NCBI GenBank assembly: GCA_003151735.1
Contig: PLYI01000089.1
Location: 20,024-84,023 of the forward strand
Length of the DNA stretch: 64,000 nt
Reading direction: 5' to 3'
DNA from: Candidatus Bathyarchaeota archaeon
GTDB lineage: Archaea > Thermoproteota > Bathyarchaeia > Bathyarchaeales > Bathycorpusculaceae
In this document: positions 8,208 to 17,334 of the stretch, one piece after another
Layout of the letters: each line of letters begins with the position of its first letter
Position numbering within the stretch: the first letter of the stretch is position 1
The notes under the pieces: model-generated
What the model was told of the DNA's origin: nothing
The model's database searches: none
What the model saw: only the letters and a program-made list of their open reading frames with translations
Position numbers and translations under genes: made by a program

Positions 8208-9064
8208 TGGATATCTCAGGAAAAACACGTGTATGCGGAGTCATCGGCGACCCCATAGAACACACCCTTAGCCCCATAATGCATAATGCAGCTTTTGGTG
8301 CCCTCAAACTTGACTACGCTTTTTTAGCTTTCAAAGTGAAACCTGCGGAACTTGAAAGTGCAGTAAACGGATTGCGAGCTTTAAACATCCGAGGTTTAAA
8401 CGTGACCATGCCGCATAAGAGTGCAATCCTAAAATTTTTAGATAGAGTCGATTTATCGGCTCAAATCATAAATTCTGTCAACACAGTTCTGAATAAGGAA
8501 ACCAAACTTTTCGGCTTTAACACAGACGGCGTTGGAGCGTTAAAGGCTCTAAGAGAGAACGGTGTGGAGCTGAAGGGCAGAAAAGTTTTGTTGCTTGGTG
8601 CAGGCGGAGCCGCCAGAGGCATAGCTTACGCGATGGCTAAGGAATCTGACGAACTCGCAGTTTTGAACCGCACCTTAAAACCAGCTCAAGAATTAGCCAG
8701 ACTGCTGGAGAAGATAGCTAACAAAAAAATTGTTGCAGGTTCGCTCACACTAAAAGAAATCCAGCATAACCTCCAAGACTCAGATATCCTAATCAACGCA
8801 ACATCCGTTGGAATGAAACCTAAAGCTGAAGAAAGCCTCGTAGCGCCTAAACTGTTAAGGCCCGATTTAGCGGTGATGGACATAGTTTACAACCCAATCG
8901 AAACAAAGCTCGCTAAAGAGGCAAAAGCCGCAGGAGCCAAAGTTGTAAGCGGCGTTGAAATGTTGATTTATCAAGGTGCAGCCTCATTTGAAATTTGGAC
9001 GGGGAAATCTGCGCCAGTTGAAGTTATGAGGCAGGCAGCGCTTAATCACTTGATGAAGGTGTAG
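8207..9064 (+). CDS. aroE: Shikimate dehydrogenase
   Basis: A 285-residue NADPH-dependent shikimate dehydrogenase that reduces 3-dehydroshikimate. It shows the substrate-binding SPIMHNAAF near residue 25, the catalytic Lys in NVTMPHKSAIL (about residue 70), and the dinucleotide-binding GAGGAARG (about residue 129), then the C-terminal GVEMLIYQGAASFEIWTG. Start and stop codons overlap neighbouring genes or lie within 3 bp of them, so it is tightly coupled within the aro operon. Confidence 0.96.
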   Translation: MDISGKTRVCGVIGDPIEHTLSPIMHNAAFGALKLDYAFLAFKVKPAELESAVNGLRALNIRGLNVTMPHKSAILKFLDRVDLSAQIINSVNTVLNKETKLFGFNTDGVGALKALRENGVELKGRKVLLLGAGGAARGIAYAMAKESDELAVLNRTLKPAQELARLLEKIANKKIVAGSLTLKEIQHNLQDSDILINATSVGMKPKAEESLVAPKLLRPDLAVMDIVYNPIETKLAKEAKAAGAKVVSGVEMLIYQGAASFEIWTGKSAPVEVMRQAALNHLMKV

Positions 9065-9067
9065 ATT

Positions 9068-9937
9068 ATGACAGGTAAAGCTGTAGCTATTGCTCATGGA
9101 GCTGCAACAATCGTGAACGCGATCGCACTGGGTAAAGGTGCAGCGTTTGGGGTTGACTTGTGGACTAGAGCCGAAGTTAAACTAACCGACGAACCAGACG
9201 TTTTAAGAGCAGAGATAGTTTCTGACCCCAAAGAAAGCACGCTTCTCATAGAAAAAACCGTTGCGAGGGTCCTGAAGAGGTTTGGTTTAGAGAAAAGTTT
9301 TGGCGCAAAAATAAAAACGCTATCAAACATCCCTATTGCAAGAGGACTCAAGAGTAGCAGCGTAGCCGCAAACGCAACGGCACTCGCAACCACTGCGGCT
9401 CTGAGCAAAACTCTTGACGACCTAGAAATAGTAAAGTTGGGTGTTGATGCGGCTTTTGATGCCAAAGTCACAGTTACCGGCGCATTTGATGATGCTTGTG
9501 CTTCTTATTTTGGCGGCATAGTAATTACCGATAACTCTAAACGGGAAATCATCAAACAGTTTCCCTTGCCTAAGGATTTAACAGTGCTGTTTCATGTGCC
9601 GCCCCAAAAGGTGTATACCGCTGACTCAAATGTGAACAGGCTCAAAACTCTCAAACCTTTGGTGGAAGTTGCTTTCGAGAAGGCTTTGGAGGGAAAAGTT
9701 TGGGAAGCCCTAACTCTTAACGGGTTAATTTACTCTTCGGCTTCTAGTTTTAACACCAAAATCGCCGTTGACGCGTTGGCTGCGGGAGCCGTGGCGGCTG
9801 GACTTTGCGGCAAAGGCCCTGCTGTTTCCGCAGTGGTCCCGAATGACAAGGTTAATGAGGTGAAAGCTGCCTTGCAAAAATATGAAGGCGAAATATTACG
9901 CGCGCAACTGAATTGTGAGAAAGCTAAGGTGCTCTAA
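9068..9937 (+). CDS. aroK: Shikimate kinase, archaeal GHMP type
   Basis: A 289-residue GHMP-superfamily kinase that phosphorylates shikimate at the 3-OH. It is unrelated to the bacterial P-loop AroK, as is usual in archaea. The GHMP ATP-binding motif is ARGLKSSSVAANA (about residues 97-109), and the C-terminal glycine-rich GLCGKGPAVSAV is the third family motif. The N-terminal GKAVAIAHGAATIVNAI stretch also fits archaeal shikimate kinase. It sits between aroE and aroA, 3 and 2 bp away. Confidence 0.94.
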   Translation: MTGKAVAIAHGAATIVNAIALGKGAAFGVDLWTRAEVKLTDEPDVLRAEIVSDPKESTLLIEKTVARVLKRFGLEKSFGAKIKTLSNIPIARGLKSSSVAANATALATTAALSKTLDDLEIVKLGVDAAFDAKVTVTGAFDDACASYFGGIVITDNSKREIIKQFPLPKDLTVLFHVPPQKVYTADSNVNRLKTLKPLVEVAFEKALEGKVWEALTLNGLIYSSASSFNTKIAVDALAAGAVAAGLCGKGPAVSAVVPNDKVNEVKAALQKYEGEILRAQLNCEKAKVL

Positions 9938-9939
9938 AC

Positions 9940-11238
9940 ATGGCAGACGTGAAAGTTAAAAAAACTGAAAAGTTGAACGGTCAAGTTTGTGCGTCGCCAT
10001 CCAAGTCTTATACACAAAGAATGGTCATTGCCGCCGCGCTTTCCCATGGAACTTCTGAAGTTTCTAATCCTCTTTTGTCTGAGGACACGGAAGCTACGCT
10101 CCGCGCTGTTACGGCTTTAGGTGCAAAAGTGAAAACAGAGAAAGGTTGCTGGACAATCCACGGCAATTTGCCGCTTAAAGGGGCAAAACAGCCGATTGAT
10201 TGTGGTGAATCTGGGGCGACATTGCGATTCATGATTCCCGTAGCCGCTTTGGCAAGCGGTTCTTCAACTTTAGTGTTTAAGGGTTCAATCAAGAAACGAC
10301 CCGTGGAACCATTATTAACAAGCCTTAGGGAACTTGGTGCCAAATCACAAGTTGGAAAACTCGGCGACAATGATGCTGTTTTTGTTGAAGGAGGCGGAAT
10401 TGTTGGCGGTGAGACCTCCATTCGGGGCGATGTGAGTTCGCAATTTATCTCTGGGTTGATGTTTGCATGTCCAATGGCCAAAGTGGACTCGGAAATTATG
10501 CTTACTTCGACTTTGGAGTCTAAGGATTACGTAAAGATGACTCAGGCAGTTCTGGCTAATCATGGAATTAGGGTACCTGCACATGAAAATCACCTTCATA
10601 TCCCAGCAAACCAAACCTATACGCCATCCGACGGAATGGTTCCGGGCGATTTCTCTTCAGCTGCTTTCCTCCTTGCTGCTGCAGCCATAACCAAATCAAA
10701 AGTTCAAATAAACAACCTTAATTATGGCAGCGTTCAAGGAGACAAAGCCATTTTGGACATATTGAAACATATGGGTGTTGAAGGGAAAGTCTGTGAGGAC
10801 AGAGTCGAGATAGAATGCTCAGGCAATTTACTCGAACCTATAGAAGTTGATGCCAAAAACATTCCTGACCTTGTCCCCACCATAGCTGTTCTATCATGTT
10901 ACGCAAAGGGCACTTCCCACATTTTTGGTGCTCACAGGCTTCGGCTTAAAGAATCTGACCGTCTTGAGTCGCTTTACCTTGAGTTAACAAAGATGGGTGC
11001 ACAAATCAGCATCAACGACGACGGCTTAATCATAGAGGGCGGTTCACCCCTGCATGGCGCAGTCATAGATCCACACAATGACCACCGAATTGCGATGGCT
11101 TGCGCGGTCGCGGCTCTACGTGCAGAAGGGGAAACCACAATTCAGAACGCTGAGTGCGTTAGAAAGTCTTATCCACAGTTCTTCACTCATCTAAAACAGG
11201 TAGGAGCTAACTTAGTTGGCGGGAAATTCGATAGGTAA
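9940..11238 (+). CDS. aroA: 3-phosphoshikimate 1-carboxyvinyltransferase (EPSP synthase)
   Basis: A 432-residue EPSP synthase that transfers the enolpyruvyl group of PEP to shikimate 3-phosphate. Signature segments are PSKSYTQR (residues 19-26), GESGATLRFM, RLKESDR and DPHNDHRIAMA near the C-terminus. Length is typical. The 3' end overlaps the aroC start by 23 bp. All catalytic-region motifs appear intact. Confidence 0.96.
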   Translation: MADVKVKKTEKLNGQVCASPSKSYTQRMVIAAALSHGTSEVSNPLLSEDTEATLRAVTALGAKVKTEKGCWTIHGNLPLKGAKQPIDCGESGATLRFMIPVAALASGSSTLVFKGSIKKRPVEPLLTSLRELGAKSQVGKLGDNDAVFVEGGGIVGGETSIRGDVSSQFISGLMFACPMAKVDSEIMLTSTLESKDYVKMTQAVLANHGIRVPAHENHLHIPANQTYTPSDGMVPGDFSSAAFLLAAAAITKSKVQINNLNYGSVQGDKAILDILKHMGVEGKVCEDRVEIECSGNLLEPIEVDAKNIPDLVPTIAVLSCYAKGTSHIFGAHRLRLKESDRLESLYLELTKMGAQISINDDGLIIEGGSPLHGAVIDPHNDHRIAMACAVAALRAEGETTIQNAECVRKSYPQFFTHLKQVGANLVGGKFDR

Positions 11239-12319
11239 AGAATTCACAGTAACAACCTTCGGCGAAAGCCACGGCAAAGTAGTTGGAGTAGTTGTGGATG
11301 GTTGTCCAGCTGGCTTGCCGCTTACTGAGGGCGATTTTCAGGAGGAGCTTGACCGCAGGGTTCCAGCGGAACCCAAGATTGTTTCTGCACGAGTTGAAAA
11401 GGACACTGCCAAGATTCTCAGCGGAGTTTTTAGCGGTTTCACAACGGGTGCTCCAATCGCTTTGATGGTTGAGAACAAGGAGACCAACTCAAGCGATTAC
11501 GAAGCCATCAAGAACCTGCCCAGACCAGGGCATTCTGATTACCCCGCCCGCGTCAAGTACGGCGGCTTAAATGACTACCGTGGCGGCGGACGCTTCTCTG
11601 GCAGAGTCACCGTGGCACTGATAATGGCTGGCACCATAGCCAAGAAACTGCTCAGCAAATTTGACGTTGATGTTCTTGCATATACCTCAGCAATTGGGCA
11701 AATTAACACCACTAAAAAGTTTACTGCAGCGGAAATCCGCAAAAATCGTTACGCAGCAGCAACAAGGTGCCCAGACTTAGCTTGCGCCGAGAAGATGGAG
11801 CAAGCCATAATCAACGCTCGAAAAGTAGGCGACAGTCTTGGCGGAATAATTGAATGCTTAGCCCTAAACATGCCCGTTGGGGTGGGTGATCCGCTGTTTG
11901 ATTCGTTGGATGCTGATTTAGCTAAGGCATTGTTTGCTGTTCCCGCGGTAAAGGGCGTGGAGTTCGGCGCAGGCTTTAGAGCTGCCGAGATGATGGGATC
12001 AGAGAACAACGATGCTTTCCTCTTGAAAAACGGCAAGGTTGTGACTTCAACAGAGAATGCAGGCGGCATCTTAGGTGGCTTAACCAGCGGCATGCCCATC
12101 ATGATACGTGTCGCGATTAAGCCGACGCCCTCGATTGCGAAGGAACAGAAAACAGTTAATCTATCCTCGATGAAAAATGCGGCTTTAAGCGTCAAGGGCA
12201 GACACGACCCCTGCGTGGTTCCAAAAGCAGTACCTGCTATCGAAGCCGCAGTCGCCATAACGTTAGCCGACCACATGATTCGCTCAGGGTTCATACCGAA
12301 AATCTTCAAGGAGCATTAG
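11216..12319 (+). CDS. aroC: Chorismate synthase
   Basis: A 367-residue chorismate synthase, needing reduced FMN to remove phosphate from EPSP. The N-terminus AGNSIGKEFTVTTFGESHG matches the family exactly, so the TTG at 11216, inside aroA, is the right start. RPGHSDYPA, the GGGRFSGR segment and the C-terminal RHDPCVVPKAVPAIEA are also conserved. It ends the common pathway; aroQ follows 2 bp later. Confidence 0.96.
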   Translation: MAGNSIGKEFTVTTFGESHGKVVGVVVDGCPAGLPLTEGDFQEELDRRVPAEPKIVSARVEKDTAKILSGVFSGFTTGAPIALMVENKETNSSDYEAIKNLPRPGHSDYPARVKYGGLNDYRGGGRFSGRVTVALIMAGTIAKKLLSKFDVDVLAYTSAIGQINTTKKFTAAEIRKNRYAAATRCPDLACAEKMEQAIINARKVGDSLGGIIECLALNMPVGVGDPLFDSLDADLAKALFAVPAVKGVEFGAGFRAAEMMGSENNDAFLLKNGKVVTSTENAGGILGGLTSGMPIMIRVAIKPTPSIAKEQKTVNLSSMKNAALSVKGRHDPCVVPKAVPAIEAAVAITLADHMIRSGFIPKIFKEH

Positions 12320-12321
12320 AT

Positions 12322-12582
12322 ATGGACAACATTTCAAAGCTCAGAAAAAAGGTAGATGCAGTCGACGACCAAATCCTTAAGGCTTTATGTGAAAGAGTCA
12401 AAATTTGCAAAGCCATCGGCGATGCCAAGAAAAAGCAGGGCATGCCAATTAGAGATTTGTCTAGGGAAAATGAGGTTTACAAGCGCATTCAAGAGAAATC
12501 AGTACAATTTCAGCTTGATTCAGTTCAAATTGAACGGGTTTACCGCGAAATAGTTAATATGTGCAGTGCTGTTCAAGAATAA
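12322..12582 (+). CDS. aroQ: Chorismate mutase, AroQ class
   Basis: An 86-residue all-helical chorismate mutase converting chorismate to prephenate. It has the AroQ pattern: LRKKVDAVDDQILKAL in helix 1 with the conserved Arg, GDAKKKQGMPIRDLSRE in the active-site segment, and a C-terminal helix with YREIVNMC. It is a stand-alone short form, not fused to pheA or tyrA, both of which are also in the window. Confidence 0.93.
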   Translation: MDNISKLRKKVDAVDDQILKALCERVKICKAIGDAKKKQGMPIRDLSRENEVYKRIQEKSVQFQLDSVQIERVYREIVNMCSAVQE

Positions 12583-12609
12583 AGAAATCTTGACGGAGCG
12601 TCCAAAGCA

Positions 12610-13686
12610 ATGCTCTACGAAATAAACGAGAAAGCCCTCAAACTTGAAAGCGAAGGAAAAAAAATAATCCGCTTAAACCTCGGTGACCCAGATTTAGCTA
12701 CGGCTCCCGAAATAGTGGAAGCTGCCTACTCGGCTATGAAGGCAGGCAAAACCAAGTATTCTTCCTCTTACGGCGAGAACAACCTGCGGCAGAAACTCGC
12801 TGAACGGCACAGCGTAAAAGCAGAGAACGTTGTTATTACTCCTGGTTCGAAATGGGGCATATTCGCCACCATGTTTTTAATGATGAAGGGCGGAGGCAAC
12901 GTCATTATTCCTACGCCTTACTGGACAGCTTACGATTTAATAGCAAAAAGCTTAGGTGCCCAAACGAAACTGTTGCGCACTGAGCTTGAGAACGACTGGA
13001 AAGTTGACCTTGCCACGCTTGAGAACATGATTGACAAGGACACACGCATGATTATTCTCAACAACCCAAACAACCCCACGAGCAAAATTATGGATGCCAA
13101 AACTCTTGACGGCATAGTAGAAATAGCCAACAGAAAAGGCGTCACAATCCTCTCTGATGAGGTTTATGGGACAATAGCCTTCACCAAAACCAAAAGTATC
13201 CTAGAATATAACGGAGGACACAAACACATCCTCACCACCGGCTTCTCCAAAACTTTTAGTATGACCGGATGGCGCATCGGTTACATAATAGCCAACAAAA
13301 TGTTTGTCGACAATATAACTAAACTAAACCAAATCACCATCAACAACGTACCCGTCTTCATACAGGAAGCAGCTTTAAGAGCGCTCGAAATGCAAAAACA
13401 ACTCTCCACAAAAATCAAAGAAGAGTATGAGGAACGGGCGAAAATAGCAAGCAAAACCTTAGCTAAAGCAGGTTTCAAATTCTCAAAGCCTGAAGCTCCA
13501 TTCTACGTTTTCCCCAAACTCGACGGCCTAGACTCTGAAAAATTCACTTTAGACTTGCTCGACAAAGGCGTTGCAGTTGCTCCGGGAACAGCGTTTGGCG
13601 ATTACAGAGAACACTTCAGAATTTCTCTGACAGCTCCAAGCGAAGAAATTAAGGTGGCATTAGACAAAATCAGCGAGGCTGTTTGA
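12610..13686 (+). CDS. Class I/II PLP aminotransferase (probable aromatic/aspartate)
   Basis: A 358-residue fold-type I aminotransferase. The PLP Lys lies in TTGFSKTFSMTGWRIGY, with NNPNNPTSKIM and SDEVYGTIAF also typical. Placed between chorismate mutase and prephenate dehydrogenase, it most likely transaminates phenylpyruvate, 4-hydroxyphenylpyruvate or prephenate, though an aspartate specificity cannot be excluded. The protein is about 20 residues shorter than many homologues at the N-terminus; the frame upstream holds no start before an in-frame stop. It overlaps tyrA by 4 bp. Confidence 0.88.
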   Translation: MLYEINEKALKLESEGKKIIRLNLGDPDLATAPEIVEAAYSAMKAGKTKYSSSYGENNLRQKLAERHSVKAENVVITPGSKWGIFATMFLMMKGGGNVIIPTPYWTAYDLIAKSLGAQTKLLRTELENDWKVDLATLENMIDKDTRMIILNNPNNPTSKIMDAKTLDGIVEIANRKGVTILSDEVYGTIAFTKTKSILEYNGGHKHILTTGFSKTFSMTGWRIGYIIANKMFVDNITKLNQITINNVPVFIQEAALRALEMQKQLSTKIKEEYEERAKIASKTLAKAGFKFSKPEAPFYVFPKLDGLDSEKFTLDLLDKGVAVAPGTAFGDYREHFRISLTAPSEEIKVALDKISEAV

Positions 13687-14558
13687 TGAGGATTGCCGTA
13701 ATCGGCGCTGGAAAGATGGGTGTTTGGTTCGCTAAATTTTTTCAGTCTAAAGGCTACGATGTCGTGTTGGCTGATAGGAAAGAAGAAAAATTAGCTAAAC
13801 TAAAAGACCTCCATGTTGAATTAACCGCCGATTTCAAGGCAGCAGTCAAAGACGCCGACCAAATCCTTCTTTGTATACCCATAAGCGGTGTGGAAGAGGT
13901 TGTTAAAGCCATCAGCCCTGCCGTGCATGAAGGACAAGTTGTCATGGATATTTGCTCAATCAAAGAAACCCCAGTCAAAACCATGCACCAATACATTAAA
14001 GGCGCCACGGTTTTGGGAACCCACCCAGTTTTTGGTCCGGGAAGCAACGGCGTAAAACACAAAGCTTACGTCTTAACCCCAACCAACCCCAAAGAGACAG
14101 CGATTGCAGAACATTACCGAAAGTGGCTGGAGCAGGAGGAAGCGCACGTTTTCATTATGACTCCAAAGAAGCATGATGAGCTCATGTCTGTTGTTCTGGG
14201 TCTGCCGCATTTTTTGGGTTTAGTTGCCTGCGAAACTCTTCTGGAGCAGAAGAATTTGCCTGAAACAAAAAAAGTCGCGGGCACCACCTACAGAATGCTG
14301 TTCACATTAGCTGAGGCGACTGCGTTGGAAACACCAGAACTCTACGCAAACCTGCAAACAAACCTGCCCGACCTCGGCAAAATCGAAGACCAATTCATGA
14401 CAAAAGCCCACGAATGGCTCAAACTGATAAAAAACAAAGATACGAAAGCAATCGTTGAGCGGATGGAGCAACTGAAGAAGAAGCTGAAGGAAACTGACAG
14501 CGACTTCGCCGAATCCTACAAAGTAATGTACAAGATGTTAGAATCCACAGAAAAATAA
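13683..14558 (+). CDS. tyrA: Prephenate dehydrogenase
   Basis: A 291-residue prephenate/arogenate dehydrogenase for tyrosine synthesis. An N-terminal Rossmann motif (AVIGAGKMGVWFAKFF), the substrate segment VLGTHPVFGPGS with the catalytic His, and a C-terminal all-helical dimerisation domain are present. There is no ACT domain, so feedback control would have to act elsewhere. It is the last clear member of the aro operon, with its start inside the preceding gene's end. Confidence 0.93.
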   Translation: MMRIAVIGAGKMGVWFAKFFQSKGYDVVLADRKEEKLAKLKDLHVELTADFKAAVKDADQILLCIPISGVEEVVKAISPAVHEGQVVMDICSIKETPVKTMHQYIKGATVLGTHPVFGPGSNGVKHKAYVLTPTNPKETAIAEHYRKWLEQEEAHVFIMTPKKHDELMSVVLGLPHFLGLVACETLLEQKNLPETKKVAGTTYRMLFTLAEATALETPELYANLQTNLPDLGKIEDQFMTKAHEWLKLIKNKDTKAIVERMEQLKKKLKETDSDFAESYKVMYKMLESTEK

Positions 14559-14613
14559 ACCTAACAGGAAAACTCAAGTAACCATTTGTTTTTTACTAGA
14601 TTGAGCTGTTTTT

Positions 14614-14970
14614 ATGGAATTCAAGAAGGCACCACAAGAACTTGTAGATTTCATAAATGATAAAATGAAGGATAAAAACTGCGATTACAAAAAAATGTTC
14701 GGGTACCCCGCCTATTTTTTTAATGGATACATGTTTGTTGGTGTTCACGGCGACAAACTGTTTCTACGGCTATCTGATGCTGACACAGCGGAAATAATGA
14801 AAGATTGCAAGGGTGTTGTTGCTTTTAAGGTTATGCCGGGAAGGGCGATGAAAGGGTATGTTGAGCTTCCAAAATCTATTTACTCGGACGACAAGGTTTT
14901 CGCGGAATATTTGGATAAATCACTAAATTATTTTTCCTCGTTGCCGTCTAAACATGAGAAAAACAAGTAA
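14614..14970 (+). CDS. TfoX N-terminal-domain-like protein
   Basis: A 118-residue protein resembling the TfoX/Sxy N-terminal domain: KKMFGYPAYFFNGYMFVGVHGDKLFLRL followed by the VMPGRAMKGYVELP segment. Stand-alone copies are common in bacteria and archaea and have no agreed function; the DNA-competence role of full-length TfoX should not be assumed. It follows tyrA by 55 bp in the same direction and is convergent with pheA. Confidence 0.7.
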   Translation: MEFKKAPQELVDFINDKMKDKNCDYKKMFGYPAYFFNGYMFVGVHGDKLFLRLSDADTAEIMKDCKGVVAFKVMPGRAMKGYVELPKSIYSDDKVFAEYLDKSLNYFSSLPSKHEKNK

Positions 14971-14994
14971 ACTCAAAATTGGATCTGAAAAAGA

Positions 14995-15810
14995 TTAAGC
15001 CGCTTTCGGGTATGAACCCAGAACCTTAACGAATATAGCGTATTTCTCCAGTGTTTTTAGGGCTTCAGCGCATTTTGGATCTGTTCTATGCCCCTCAAAG
15101 TCTAAGTAGAAATTGTATTCCCATGCGGTTTTTTTGGTCGGTCTGGATTCGATTCTGGTTAGGTTGATGTTGCGCTTGGCGAATTCTCCCAGCGCGCTGT
15201 ATAGTGAGCCTGGTTCGTGTTTGGCTGAGAAGATGATTGAGGTTTTGTCTTTGCCCGTTGGAGATGAATCTTCTTTGGATAGGACGAAGAATCGTGTGTA
15301 GTTTTCTTTGTTGTCCGCTATGTCTCTGGCAAGGATTTGCATGCCGTAGAGCTCCGCTGCCCGTTCGCTGGCGATGGCTGCTGCGTTTGTGAGTTTTTGC
15401 TCCTTTATGATTTTGACGCTTCCCGCGGTATCGTATGTTGGGATTATTTCCCACTTTGCTTTCTCCAAGTACCTTCGGCATTGCGCTAGTGCCTGTGGGT
15501 GTGAATAAACCGATTTAATTTGCCCCTTGCTGGTACCAGGATTCACAATAAGACAATGCTCGACTCTAACAATGACTTCACCGCAGACTTTAAGCTCATA
15601 ACTAAAGAATAAGTCGTAGTTTTGGTTGATGCTGCCTTCAAGGGAATTCTCAACCGGAACCACCCCCGCTGCAACTTCTTCGCGCTTTACGCTTTCAAAG
15701 ACGTCTCGGAAGTCTCTGCAGGGTTTAACTTGGACTTTTGAGCCGAAAAACTGGTGGACTGCACATTCGCTGTATGCGCCGCGTTCGCCTTGGAAGGCTA
15801 CTGTTGTCAC
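14995..15810 (-). CDS. pheA: Prephenate dehydratase
   Basis: A 271-residue prephenate dehydratase making phenylpyruvate. It carries the catalytic-domain motifs AFQGERGAYSE, VPVENSLEGSI and YTRFFVLSKE, then a C-terminal ACT domain (from about residue 190, with ESRPTKKTAWEYNFYLD), the usual site of Phe feedback inhibition. It is the last gene of the ilv-leu operon, overlapping leuA by 4 bp, so Phe synthesis is transcribed with branched-chain synthesis and not with the aro operon on the other strand. Confidence 0.95.
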   Translation of the reverse strand: MTTVAFQGERGAYSECAVHQFFGSKVQVKPCRDFRDVFESVKREEVAAGVVPVENSLEGSINQNYDLFFSYELKVCGEVIVRVEHCLIVNPGTSKGQIKSVYSHPQALAQCRRYLEKAKWEIIPTYDTAGSVKIIKEQKLTNAAAIASERAAELYGMQILARDIADNKENYTRFFVLSKEDSSPTGKDKTSIIFSAKHEPGSLYSALGEFAKRNINLTRIESRPTKKTAWEYNFYLDFEGHRTDPKCAEALKTLEKYAIFVKVLGSYPKAA

Positions 15811-17330
15811 TTTTTGTTTCCCTGCTTGTGATTCTTAATCAAGAGCTTGTTTATTCCGTTTATCATCGCTTCAACGCTTGCCATGACGATGTCTTCTCTT
15901 GCGGCTCGTGCTGAGACGAGGTTGCCTTTTTCATCTTCGACTTTTATGACGACTTCGGCAACTGCATTTGAACCGCCCGTTATGGCTTCAAGTCGGTATT
16001 CCCTTAGGCGGATATTTTCCAGGTTACTGGTTAATTTCTGGATTGCTTTTAAGACTGCATCGACTGGTCCCACTCCTGTTTCTGCAGCAACGTATTCTTT
16101 TCCATCTAAAATCAGCCGCACGGACGCCGTTGGGATAACTTTGATGCCTGTTACGACGGCCATGTCGCATAAGTCAATGATTTTTTCTTCCCCAATCACT
16201 TCACCCATCACAGCCGAAGTCAACGCTATCAAGTCAGCATCGGTCACCATCTTGCCCTTGTCACCTAAGTCTTTGACGCGCTGGACGATTTCTTTAAGTT
16301 GCTCCTCCGTTGGGTGGATGCCGATTTCTTCGAGTTCAGCTTTGATGCCTCGGGTTCCAGCTAGTTTGCCAGCGACCAGTTTCCTTGTACGCCCAACCAG
16401 TTCGGGGTTAATTGGTTCAAAGGTTAATGGTTTCTCCGTGACGCCGCGGGTGTGGATGCCTGATTCGTGGGCAAAAGCGTTCTCGCCGACAATTGCCTTG
16501 TTAGCCTGCACAGTAATTCCTGTTAAGGATGCAACCAACCTTGAGGTGCTGTAGAGTAAGCGTGTGTTGACGCCTGTTTTGTACTTGTAAATCATATGCA
16601 GCGCCATGACTACTTCCTCCAGCGAAGCGTTCCCTGCGCGTTCACCTAAACCGTTAACGGCGACATGCACTTGCGCTGCGCCAGCCTCAACAGCGGCTAA
16701 GCTGTTTGCTACTGCCAGTCCAAAGTCGTCGTGGCAATGTGTGCTTATCGGAACGGTGACGACTGTTCTTAGTTCCTCAATTAGTTTAGCGGTTGTTTTA
16801 GGAATCATAATGCCGACGGTGTCAGGAACATTTAGGCTATCCATACCTGCTTCCTGCGCCGCTTTGCAAACTTTCTTTAAAAACGGCATCTCTGAACGTG
16901 TGGCGTCCATAGGTGAGAACTCGCATCTTACGCCGTGCTTCTTAACATAGGAAATCGAGTCTACGGTTGAAGCGAGCACTTGTTCAGGTTTTAAATTGAC
17001 GGCATACTTCATTTGGACAGGTGAGGTTGGGATGAAAACGTGGATTAAGCCCACATCACAGTCGAGTGCCGCGTCGATGTCGCCTCGGGTTGCTCGTGAT
17101 AGCGCGCAGATCTCTGAGGTTAACCCCGCCTTGGCAATGTCTCGGACAACTTTTTTTTCGCCGTCTGAAGAACTTGGAAAACCAGCCTCGATGGTGTCGA
17201 CGCCCAGCTTGCTTAGTTGCCGTGCAATCTCCATCTTATCGTCAGCAGTTAAAGAAACTCCGGGGGTTTGTTCCCCATCTCTTAATGTGGTGTCAAAAAT
17301 TCGGATGGTTTTTGGGGTTTTGTTTGTCAT
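15807..17330 (-). CDS. leuA: 2-isopropylmalate synthase (or citramalate synthase) family
   Basis: A 507-residue DRE-TIM metallolyase. DTTLRDGEQTPG (about residue 14) provides the Arg and Asp of the active site, STHCHDDFGLA the metal-binding HxH, and NGLGERAGNASLEEV the family signature. The C-terminal regulatory (LeuA dimer) domain follows from about residue 385. Position after leuB favours 2-isopropylmalate synthase, but citramalate synthase shares all these motifs, and a second homologue lies at 38 kb. One of the two probably makes citramalate for isoleucine. Confidence 0.88.
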   Translation of the reverse strand: MTNKTPKTIRIFDTTLRDGEQTPGVSLTADDKMEIARQLSKLGVDTIEAGFPSSSDGEKKVVRDIAKAGLTSEICALSRATRGDIDAALDCDVGLIHVFIPTSPVQMKYAVNLKPEQVLASTVDSISYVKKHGVRCEFSPMDATRSEMPFLKKVCKAAQEAGMDSLNVPDTVGIMIPKTTAKLIEELRTVVTVPISTHCHDDFGLAVANSLAAVEAGAAQVHVAVNGLGERAGNASLEEVVMALHMIYKYKTGVNTRLLYSTSRLVASLTGITVQANKAIVGENAFAHESGIHTRGVTEKPLTFEPINPELVGRTRKLVAGKLAGTRGIKAELEEIGIHPTEEQLKEIVQRVKDLGDKGKMVTDADLIALTSAVMGEVIGEEKIIDLCDMAVVTGIKVIPTASVRLILDGKEYVAAETGVGPVDAVLKAIQKLTSNLENIRLREYRLEAITGGSNAVAEVVIKVEDEKGNLVSARAAREDIVMASVEAMINGINKLLIKNHKQGNKK

Positions 17331-17334
17331 ACTT

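Noticed and set aside
11749..12309. Minus-strand 186-codon ORF inside aroC
   Set aside because: Shadow of the well-conserved chorismate synthase frame.
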